Below are positions 1 through 4,951 of a stretch of DNA of 14,765 nt, piece after piece (the stretch's first letter is position 1; each line of letters opens with the position of its first letter). A program made the position numbers and the translations under genes. Location of the stretch: assembly GCA_045598845.1 (NCBI GenBank), contig JAZRUY010000090.1, positions 1 through 14,765 on the forward strand, given 5' to 3'. The DNA is from JAZRUY01 sp045598845. Its GTDB lineage: Bacteria; Verrucomicrobiota; Lentisphaeria; Victivallales; Victivallaceae. Below the pieces are notes generated by a model. That model was given only the letters and a program-made list of their open reading frames with translations, ran no database searches and had not been told where the DNA came from.

Positions 1-894
1 ATCGTGGAGCAGCGCATCGCCAAGTACGCCGCGGTAGAGTCCCTTGCGGGCGGACAAGGAACCAGCCCCCGCACTCCTGTGGCGACCGGGCTCTACTGCG
101 TCATCGACCTCTCGGGCGGGCCCGATGCCAAGAAGTACCCGGTCTCATACCTCAGCGACATGCCGAAGGGCGGCTGGAGCGACGAGTACAAGACGACAAA
201 GCTTGTGTTGCGCCGAGTTGAGCCAGGGTCGTTTATGATGGGTGAGCCGGGCAAGGTCAAACGGGTTGTAATCGACAAGTCGTTTTACCTGGGTGTGTTT
301 GAAGTCACGCAAAAACAGTGGGAGTTGGTCATGGGAGGCACCCCATCGTTTTGGGGTGGGGTGAAGCGTGGTGTGCGTCCTGTGGAACAGGTTCCCTATA
401 ATTGGATTAGAGGTGATGTTGATGGCGAACAGTGGCCGAAGTCAAACAAGGTGATTGCCGATTCGTTTATGGGAAAGCTTCGCAGCAAGTCTGGATTTGA
501 TTTTGACCTTCCGAGCGAAGCGCAATGGGAGTATGCCTGCCGCGCCGGCGGAACGGCCCCTGCGGATGTTCCGCTTGACGCGGTCTGCTGGTACAACGGC
601 AATGCCGGCGGCGGAACGCATCCGGTCGGTCTGAAGCGGCCCAATGCCTGGGGAATTTTCGATATGCTCGGCAATGTGTGGGAATGGTGCGGCGACCGGT
701 ACGGTAAATACGGCGGCGATGCGGTTGATCCGGCCGGCCGGACATTCGGATCTGCCCGCGTCGGCCGCGGCGGCGGCTGGTCTTTCATTGCCAACCGTTG
801 TCGCGCCGCCTCCCGTTTCAGCATAATGCCGGGGTACCGTTTTCATCATCTCGGTTTCCGGGTGGTGCTGGCGCCGGCGGACCGGATTCATTGA
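1..894 (+). CDS. SUMF1/FGE-sulfatase-domain protein, 5' end outside the window
   Basis: This is the C-terminal part of a protein with the formylglycine-generating-enzyme (SUMF1) fold. Counting from the in-frame GTG at position 4, a linker runs from about residue 30 (DLSGGPDAKKYPVSYL, then YKTTKLVLRR), and the domain starts at VEPGSFMMG (72-80). It continues through GVFEVTQKQWELVMG, DLPSEAQWEYACRAGG, an LGNVWEW-type segment, RGGGW (255-259) and GFRVV near the C-terminus. In true formylglycine-generating enzymes two active-site cysteines follow the GGSW motif. Here the first position is Phe261 and only the second, Cys266, remains, so canonical sulfatase activation is unlikely and a binding or structural role is more plausible. 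The reading frame is open to the window edge, so the GTG at 4 is probably not the real start. The gene converges on coaB with a 33-base gap and no clear terminator. Codon style changes along the gene, GC-rich, then AT-richer at about 230-500, then GC-rich again. Confidence 0.85.
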   Translation: MVEQRIAKYAAVESLAGGQGTSPRTPVATGLYCVIDLSGGPDAKKYPVSYLSDMPKGGWSDEYKTTKLVLRRVEPGSFMMGEPGKVKRVVIDKSFYLGVFEVTQKQWELVMGGTPSFWGGVKRGVRPVEQVPYNWIRGDVDGEQWPKSNKVIADSFMGKLRSKSGFDFDLPSEAQWEYACRAGGTAPADVPLDAVCWYNGNAGGGTHPVGLKRPNAWGIFDMLGNVWEWCGDRYGKYGGDAVDPAGRTFGSARVGRGGGWSFIANRCRAASRFSIMPGYRFHHLGFRVVLAPADRIH

Positions 895-927
895 GTTTAA
901 CCGCCGCGGGGCAAATCTCTGAATTGG

Positions 928-1539
928 TCAGTTCAGCACAGTTTTCAGGATGACCGGCGCGATTTCGGTTTTGGGGCCGACGGGGATGGCGATGCGCTCG
1001 CCGTTGCGCCCCAGCAGGGTTATCCGGTCGGTTTCGCCGGCGAAACCGTCCGCGACCAGATTGGCCGCTATCCAGTCCAGATTTTTCCGTTTCAGTTTAT
1101 CCGCGGCCGAAGCCAGCAGATTTTCGCTTTCGGCGGCGAATCCGATCAGCCGCTGATGCTGTTTCCGGCGGCCGAGTTCCAGCAGGATATCCTGAGTGCG
1201 GACTAAACGCAGTTCCAAATCACCGGATTTTTTCAGTTTGCCGTGGATTATCTCCGCAGGGCGGTAATCCGCCACCGCCGCCGCCATGATCACTGCGTTG
1301 CAACCGCCGAACCGCGAGAATACCGCCTTCGCCATTTCCGCCGCGGATTCCGTCTTGACGGTTTCCACTCCTTCCGGCTCCGGCAGCGATACCGGACCGC
1401 TGACCAGCGTAACCTGATGTCCGGCCGCCGCGGCCGCCGCGGCCAGCGCGTAGCCCATCCTGCCGCTGGAGCGGTTGGAGATGAAGCGCACCTCGTCGAT
1501 TTTTTCCCGGGTGGGCCCGGCGGTGATCAGAATTTTCAT
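928..1539 (-). CDS. coaB: Phosphopantothenate--cysteine ligase (stand-alone CoaB)
   Basis: CoaB joins 4'-phosphopantothenate to cysteine, using CTP in most bacteria, in coenzyme A synthesis. The 203-residue product is one CoaB domain. It has ITAGPTREKID at 5-15 (Rossmann nucleotide-binding start), SNRSSGRMG at 21-29, AAAVADYRP at 86-94, the lysine-rich KLKK at 101-104 and GFAAES at 133-138. In many bacteria CoaB is the C-terminal half of a CoaBC (Dfp) fusion. Here the flavoprotein CoaC half is absent and none is nearby. The ATG at 1539 is chosen because family members begin MKILITAGPT and a GGGGA ribosome site lies just upstream. The frame could extend to a TTG at 1608, adding a Cys-rich stretch (CPVRKCKFC), but that would overlap the predicted promoter. 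The gene is divergent from gatB. Confidence 0.93.
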   Translation of the reverse strand: MKILITAGPTREKIDEVRFISNRSSGRMGYALAAAAAAAGHQVTLVSGPVSLPEPEGVETVKTESAAEMAKAVFSRFGGCNAVIMAAAVADYRPAEIIHGKLKKSGDLELRLVRTQDILLELGRRKQHQRLIGFAAESENLLASAADKLKRKNLDWIAANLVADGFAGETDRITLLGRNGERIAIPVGPKTEIAPVILKTVLN

Positions 1540-1579
1540 ATTTTCCCCGTACAGAATATCATCGGTATCCGGATTGCAG

Positions 1580-1608
1580 AATTTACATTTCCGGACCGGG
1601 CAAATCAA
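1580..1608 (-). promoter_or_regulatory. Predicted sigma70-type promoter for coaB
   Basis: On the minus strand TTGATT (1608-1603) is followed by exactly 17 bases and then TAAATT (1585-1580). Transcription would begin near 1573, giving a leader of about 33 bases before the coaB ATG at 1539. Match and spacing are good, but this is prediction only. Confidence 0.5.
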
Positions 1609-1629
1609 GCATTTTGCCGGCGGGGAAGA

Positions 1630-1658
1630 TTGACGAAGCAGCGCGGGCGGATTAAATT
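1630..1658 (+). promoter_or_regulatory. Predicted gatB promoter with an inverted repeat around its -10 box
   Basis: TTGACG (1630-1635), a 17-base spacer and TAAATT (1653-1658) form a near-consensus promoter, with expected initiation near 1665 and a leader of about 50 bases to gatB. A perfect inverted repeat, GCGGAT (1647-1652) and ATCCGC (1659-1664), exactly brackets the -10 hexamer. That is the placement expected of a repressor operator, but no regulator is identified. Confidence 0.55.
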
Positions 1659-1714
1659 ATCCGCGACTGGATCATGTGTTTTTATTCAAACAGGTGTATG
1701 CGGAGAAACGATTT

Positions 1715-3157
1715 ATGGAATACGAAGCGGTGATCGGGCTGGAAGTGCATGTGCAGGTGCGGACCAAAAGCAAGATGTTCTGCTCCTGCGCCAACCGTTT
1801 CGGCGCCGAGCCCAATACTCTTACCTGCCCGGTGTGCCTCGGTTATCCCGGTACTCTGCCGGTTCCCAACCGCGAGGCGATCCGCAAGGCGGTAACGGCC
1901 GGACTGCTGACCAACTGCTCCATCGCCAAATTCAGCAAATTCGACCGCAAGAGTTATTTTTACCCGGATCTTGCCAAGAATTACCAGATCAGCCAGTTCG
2001 ACCTGCCGTTTTGCTCCGGCGGCTGGATCGGGATATCCGGCACCGGCTTTTCCGGCCGGCCGATGCGGTCTTTCCGCGCCGGTATCACCCGGATACATCT
2101 GGAGGAGGATCCGGCCAAATTGAACCACTCCGCCGGGGTTACCGGAGCCGATTACAACCGTTCCGGCGTGCCGCTGATCGAAATCGTCGGCGAGCCGGAT
2201 CTCCGCTCAGCTGATGAGGTCTACGCGTATCTTACCGGTCTGAAGGAGATCATGCAGTACGGCGGCATCAGTGACTGCGATATGGAAAAAGGGCAGATGC
2301 GCTGCGATGTAAATGTGTCGCTGCGTCCGGTCGGGCAGAAAGAATTCGGCACCAAGGCGGAACTCAAGAATCTGAACAGTTTCCGGGCGGCTCACCGCGC
2401 GGTGGAATATGAAATCTGGCGGCAGAGTGAACTGCTGAATGCCGGTAAACCGGTACGCCAGGAGACCCGCGGCTGGAATGACGAATCCGGCGAGAGTTAT
2501 CTGATGCGCAGCAAAGAGCAGGCGCACGACTACCGCTATTTTCCGGATCCGGATCTTTTGCCGGTGGAATTCTCCGATGCCGATATCGAGGCGATCCGTG
2601 CGGAACTGCCCGAACTGCCGTCGGCGATGCGCGACCGTTTCGTTGCGGATTACGGGATCACCGAATATGACGCCGCGGTGCTTACCGCCGACCGCAATAC
2701 CGCCGCCTGGTTCGACCGCTGCGCCAAACTGGTCAAACAGCCTAAGGCGGCGGCCAACTGGATAACCGGCGAAGTGTCGCGGGCCGTCGGCGAGCGCGGG
2801 GTGAAGCTGGAGGACTGCGCGCTTACCCCCGAAGCGCTGGCGGAACTGCTCAACCTGATCGATTCCGGCGCCATCAACGGCAAAATCGCAAAAGAGGAGG
2901 TTTTTCCCGAAATGCTCGACGGCGCCTCCGCTGCCGATATCGTCAAGCGCAAGGGCTTGACGCAGGTCAGTGATTCCGCCGCCATCGCCGGCTTGGCGGC
3001 GCAGGTGATCGCCGCCAGCCCGGCGCAGGTGGAACAGTACCGCGCCGGCAATGCCAAGGTGCTGATGTATCTGGTCGGTCAGGTTATGAAACTGAGTCGC
3101 GGCAAGGCCAATCCGCAGCTGGTCAACGCCGAATTGCGGAAACAACTGGACAAGTAG
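1715..3157 (+). CDS. gatB: Aspartyl/glutamyl-tRNA(Asn/Gln) amidotransferase subunit B
   Basis: GatB is the kinase and tRNA-binding subunit of the GatCAB complex, which converts mischarged Glu-tRNA(Gln) or Asp-tRNA(Asn) to the correct aminoacyl-tRNA. The 480-residue product is full length for the family (about 475-480). It shows the N-terminal EYEAVIGLEVHVQ, four cysteines in CxC-x12-CxxC spacing (Cys23, 25, 38, 41; likely zinc site), SYFYPDLAKNYQISQFDLPF, IHLEEDPAKLNHS and DYNRSGVPLIEIVGEP. The C-terminal tRNA-binding YqeY-like domain ends with RGKANPQLVNAELRKQL. I chose the ATG at 1715, not the earlier ATG at 1676, because GatB proteins start MEYE and a CGGAG ribosome site lies at 1701-1705. 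gatA and gatC are not in the window. A recO-like gene follows after 20 bases. Confidence 0.97.
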   Translation: MEYEAVIGLEVHVQVRTKSKMFCSCANRFGAEPNTLTCPVCLGYPGTLPVPNREAIRKAVTAGLLTNCSIAKFSKFDRKSYFYPDLAKNYQISQFDLPFCSGGWIGISGTGFSGRPMRSFRAGITRIHLEEDPAKLNHSAGVTGADYNRSGVPLIEIVGEPDLRSADEVYAYLTGLKEIMQYGGISDCDMEKGQMRCDVNVSLRPVGQKEFGTKAELKNLNSFRAAHRAVEYEIWRQSELLNAGKPVRQETRGWNDESGESYLMRSKEQAHDYRYFPDPDLLPVEFSDADIEAIRAELPELPSAMRDRFVADYGITEYDAAVLTADRNTAAWFDRCAKLVKQPKAAANWITGEVSRAVGERGVKLEDCALTPEALAELLNLIDSGAINGKIAKEEVFPEMLDGASAADIVKRKGLTQVSDSAAIAGLAAQVIAASPAQVEQYRAGNAKVLMYLVGQVMKLSRGKANPQLVNAELRKQLDK

Positions 3158-3177
3158 CCGCCGGCGGTGTCTGCTGT

Positions 3178-3786
3178 ATGATTGAGACGGAATTCATCGT
3201 TTTATCCCGGATCCCGTACAAGGAAAATTCAGTGCTGCTGGGCGGGCTGAGTCCGGATTACGGCAAAGTGAACCTGATCGCGGGGCTGCCGAAAAAAGAA
3301 GCGGCGGGCGACAAGCCGGATCTGTACCGGGTGATGAACACTGAATTCGAGGAGGGCGGAAAGGGTGATTTATTCCGCCCCGTTGTGTTGGAGACCGTTG
3401 CCGCTTTTGACGCTCTGGCGGATTATCCGCTTCATTTCAGGATGGCGGGGAAAATCGGTGCTTTTTTATTGAAAAACGCCGCGCCGGCATTGCCGATGCC
3501 GTTTACTTATGATACATTGAAAAATGTACTGGCCAGGCTCTGTCTGCCGATGGAGTGCGGCGGGGCATGGTCGCTGGAGCAATGCGCGGCGGTGATGCGG
3601 CTGAGTTATCTTTACGAGAACGGTCTGCTGCCGGAAATATCCGATGCGGCGCAGCTGGAGATGATAGAAAATCTGGTTTCCGCCGGAGTGGAAAATACGG
3701 CGATGCCGGCGGCCGGAGCGGAATATTTCAGGGTGCTGAACCGCTGGCTGGTTCAATTGTGCGATTACCATCAGCTCGGGCGCTGA
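3178..3786 (+). CDS. recO: RecO-like DNA repair/recombination protein
   Basis: RecO mediates loading of RecA onto SSB-coated single-stranded DNA in the RecFOR pathway and anneals complementary strands. The 202-residue product shows the family's N-terminal OB-fold pattern: TEFIVLSRIPYKENSVLLGGLSP, a DYGKVNLIAG segment, and then a basic KK stretch. A helical C-terminal half follows (FRMAGKIGAFLLKNAAPALP and DTLKNVLARL), like RecO's alpha domain. It is shorter than the usual ~240 residues, and I see no CxxC zinc ribbon, a feature also missing from some RecO proteins. It starts 20 bases after gatB and is probably co-transcribed. No strong Shine-Dalgarno is visible before the ATG, so translation may be coupled to gatB. 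Overall similarity is weak, so a RecO N-terminal-domain protein of other function remains possible. Confidence 0.62.
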   Translation: MIETEFIVLSRIPYKENSVLLGGLSPDYGKVNLIAGLPKKEAAGDKPDLYRVMNTEFEEGGKGDLFRPVVLETVAAFDALADYPLHFRMAGKIGAFLLKNAAPALPMPFTYDTLKNVLARLCLPMECGGAWSLEQCAAVMRLSYLYENGLLPEISDAAQLEMIENLVSAGVENTAMPAAGAEYFRVLNRWLVQLCDYHQLGR

Positions 3787-3838
3787 TGAAAAATGACGAT
3801 CGTGGAAAACCTGTAATTGAATGAAAGGAGATCCGGTT

Positions 3839-4183
3839 ATGAAAAAGATTTTTCTCTGTCTGCTGGTCGTTGCCGGCGCTTTCGCCGGCGCGGATGTCTG
3901 TGCGCGCCATCATCATTATTATCCGCAACCTTACTATCATCATCACCATTACCATCACGGCGGCAGCAGCGGTGTCCGTCTGGCTGCCGATATCGTTGAT
4001 TTGGTCGGCGCCAGCATCAATGTGCTGAATCCGCGTCCGGTGGTGGTTGCTCCGGCCCCGGTGGTGGCGGCTCCCATGGTCGCCCCGGTGGTCGCTCCGG
4101 CCCCGGTAGTGGCGGCTCCTGTGGTTGCTCCGGCCCCGGTAGTGGCGGCTCCCGTGGTCGCGCCCCCGGCTGTCTATTATTGA
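3839..4183 (+). CDS. Small secreted His-rich protein with VAPAPVVAAPV repeats
   Basis: The 114-residue product has a clear signal peptide: MKK, a hydrophobic core at about residues 4-16, then an Ala/Gly-rich cleavage region before CARHHHYY. Next come a His/Tyr-rich segment (His24-26, 34-37, 39-40), a short conserved-looking segment GVRLAADIVDLVGASINVL (45-63), and a low-complexity Pro/Ala/Val tail with three 11-residue repeats. The start at 3839 is set by AAGGAG about 8 bases upstream; an in-frame ATG at 3821 lacks such a site. The His cluster suggests metal binding and the Pro-rich tail an extended envelope or periplasmic spacer, but both are inference and I do not recognise a named family. 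A protein of similar plan lies at 11481-11831. Confidence 0.8.
   Translation: MKKIFLCLLVVAGAFAGADVCARHHHYYPQPYYHHHHYHHGGSSGVRLAADIVDLVGASINVLNPRPVVVAPAPVVAAPMVAPVVAPAPVVAAPVVAPAPVVAAPVVAPPAVYY
4046..4156 (+). repeat. 33-base in-frame tandem repeat
   Basis: Three copies of a 33-base unit (4046-4078, 4091-4123, 4124-4156) encode VAPAPVVAAPM/V. A 12-base partial unit encoding VAPV (4079-4090) sits between the first two. The copies differ at only a few bases, so copy number may vary between strains by slippage. Every unit length is a multiple of three, so the frame would survive. Confidence 0.85.
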
Positions 4184-4217
4184 TGTGCTGATTTAGCCTG
4201 ATTGAGGCAAAAAAAGG

Positions 4218-4308
4218 AGAAAGCGGGCATATATCTCGCGGCCGAATATAAAGATAAGCTCAAAAGAGAGCCCGATGCAAATATTGTTCCGAGAATGACC
4301 CGCTTTCT
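4218..4308. other. Long rod-like inverted repeat; candidate structured RNA or MITE-like element
   Basis: A perfect 10-base inverted repeat, AGAAAGCGGG (4218-4227) and CCCGCTTTCT (4299-4308), closes a 91-base segment. Inside it, further pairings nest in order: TCTCG with CGAGA, AATAT with ATATT, and GCTC-AAAAGA-GAGC at the tip. The whole segment can therefore fold into one interrupted rod. It occupies most of the gap between the His-rich gene and tRNA-Lys. No known RNA family is recognised. A 2-base GG flanks both ends, so a tiny inverted-repeat element is an alternative. Confidence 0.45.
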
Positions 4309-4328
4309 GGGTATATTATACATTATTC

Positions 4329-4362
4329 CGTCCGGTGATGCAACCTTGCCGGGCGAATTTTG
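4329..4362 (+). terminator. Weak hairpin, possible terminator
   Basis: CGTCCGG (4329-4335) can pair with CCGGGCG (4349-4355), seven pairs including one G-U, across a 13-base loop. AATTTTG follows. The loop is large and the T run short, so at best this is a weak terminator for transcription entering from upstream, before the tRNA-Lys promoter. Confidence 0.25.
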
Positions 4363-4381
4363 AAAAAAAACGCCGCCGGGG

Positions 4382-4410
4382 TTGAAAAACATTCCGGCCG
4401 GTGTTATTTT
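4382..4410 (+). promoter_or_regulatory. Predicted promoter for tRNA-Lys and rpmB
   Basis: TTGAAA (4382-4387), a 17-base spacer and TATTTT (4405-4410) precede the tRNA by about 31 bases, so initiation near 4417 would give a leader of about 25 bases. No terminator separates the tRNA from rpmB, so both could share this transcript. Confidence 0.55.
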
Positions 4411-4441
4411 AGGCTCTTGTGTTGTAACTGTTGTTTACAGC

Positions 4442-4517
4442 GGGTTGATAGCTCAGTCGGTAGAGCATCGCCCTTTTAAGGCGGTGGTCCCGGGTTCGAG
4501 TCCCGGTCAACCCACCA
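4442..4517 (+). tRNA. tRNA-Lys (anticodon UUU)
   Basis: A 76-base cloverleaf with encoded CCA. The acceptor stem is GGGTTGA (4442-4448) with TCAACCC, discriminator A, then CCA at 4515-4517. The D arm contains GCTCAGTCGGTAGAGC, and the anticodon loop CTTTTAA, with anticodon TTT, sits on stem TCGCC/GGCGG. The T arm CCGGGTTCGAGTCCCGG is canonical. It reads lysine AAA/AAG codons and lies 65 bases before rpmB. Confidence 0.97.
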
Positions 4518-4519
4518 TT

Positions 4520-4567
4520 TTGATATTAAAGTAGCAGGTTAAAATATCAACTCCGCGGCTGCCGCGG
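4520..4567 (+). other. Two hairpins between tRNA-Lys and rpmB
   Basis: TTGATATT (4520-4527) pairs with AATATCAA (4543-4550), starting three bases after the tRNA CCA. CCGCGG (4553-4558) can then pair with CCGCGG (4562-4567) over a three-base loop, ending about 15 bases before the rpmB start. Neither is followed by a T run. They may mark tRNA 3' processing or form a structured rpmB leader; this is inference. Confidence 0.45.
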
Positions 4568-4582
4568 GGAAAAGAGGTAAAA

Positions 4583-4810
4583 ATGAGTAGAGTCTGCGCG
4601 CTTTGCGGCAAAACCAAGGCCAACGGCGGTTGCATTACCCGCCGCGGTCTGGCCAAGAAGACCGGCGGTATCGGTATGCATGTGGTGAAAAATGTCAAGC
4701 GTACTTTCGAGCCTAATCTTCAGACGGTCAAAATCAATGACAACGGTACCGTCCGTACCGTGAAACTTTGCGCCAGTTGCATCCGTACCGGTAATTTTAC
4801 CAAAGCGTAA
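4583..4810 (+). CDS. rpmB: Large-subunit ribosomal protein bL28, zinc-ribbon form
   Basis: bL28 is a small basic protein of the 50S subunit. The 75-residue product begins MSRVCALCGK, the typical L28 start, and contains the core RTFEPNLQTVKI segment. It carries two CxxC pairs (Cys5/Cys8 and Cys63/Cys66), matching the zinc-binding form of L28; many bacteria have a cysteine-free form. An AGAGG ribosome site lies about 7 bases before the ATG. The gene sits between tRNA-Lys and ileS, and hairpins at 4815-4901 separate it from ileS. No rpmG or other ribosomal-protein gene accompanies it here. Confidence 0.95.
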   Translation: MSRVCALCGKTKANGGCITRRGLAKKTGGIGMHVVKNVKRTFEPNLQTVKINDNGTVRTVKLCASCIRTGNFTKA

Positions 4811-4814
4811 ACCG

Positions 4815-4850
4815 CCGGCGGCGGATCCCCGTCAACAGGGGATTTGCCGG
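4815..4850 (+). other. Nested hairpin downstream of rpmB
   Basis: ATCCCC (4825-4830) pairs with GGGGAT (4838-4843), and CCGGC (4815-4819) with GCCGG (4846-4850) outside it. It starts five bases after the rpmB stop. There is no T run, so it may be an mRNA 3' stabilising structure or a weak terminator. Confidence 0.4.
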
Positions 4851-4869
4851 ATCAGGAGCATTAGTCAGG

Positions 4870-4911
4870 CAGGCAGCCGAGCGGTATCGCTCGTCTGCCT
4901 GTTGCGCTTTT
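4870..4911 (+). terminator. Strong hairpin between rpmB and ileS, possible terminator
   Basis: CAGGCAG (4870-4876) pairs with CTGCCTG (4895-4901). After one mismatch, CGAGCG (4878-4883) pairs with CGCTCG (4888-4893) around a GTAT loop, giving thirteen pairs in all. The tail TTGCGCTTTTC has only a broken T run. An intrinsic terminator for the tRNA-Lys/rpmB transcript is the simplest reading, and a structured ileS leader is the alternative. The outer arm has an overlapping second CAGGCAG at 4866-4872. Confidence 0.5.
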
Positions 4912-4951
4912 CGGAAGTAAACAGTTTTTTATAAACAATCAGCGAAAGCGA

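Noticed and set aside
1..894. Variable protein of a diversity-generating retroelement
   Set aside because: SUMF1/C-type-lectin folds can be such targets, but no reverse transcriptase, accessory gene or template repeat exists in the window.
1243..2214. Plus-strand open frame across the coaB/gatB divergent region
   Set aside because: It overlaps both genes in a shadow frame, is Arg-rich and runs through two predicted promoters.
4201..4216. GCCT/AGGC stem next to an A run as a terminator of the His-rich gene
   Set aside because: The stem is only about four pairs and is followed by A residues, not T, on the coding strand.
4177..4392. Small minus-strand frame in the gap before tRNA-Lys
   Set aside because: No ribosome site, composition unlike the neighbouring genes, and it overlaps the rod-like inverted repeat and the tRNA promoter.
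4811..4951. T-box or other riboswitch upstream of ileS
   Set aside because: The conserved T-box TGGNACCGCG-type element is absent; only simple hairpins are seen.
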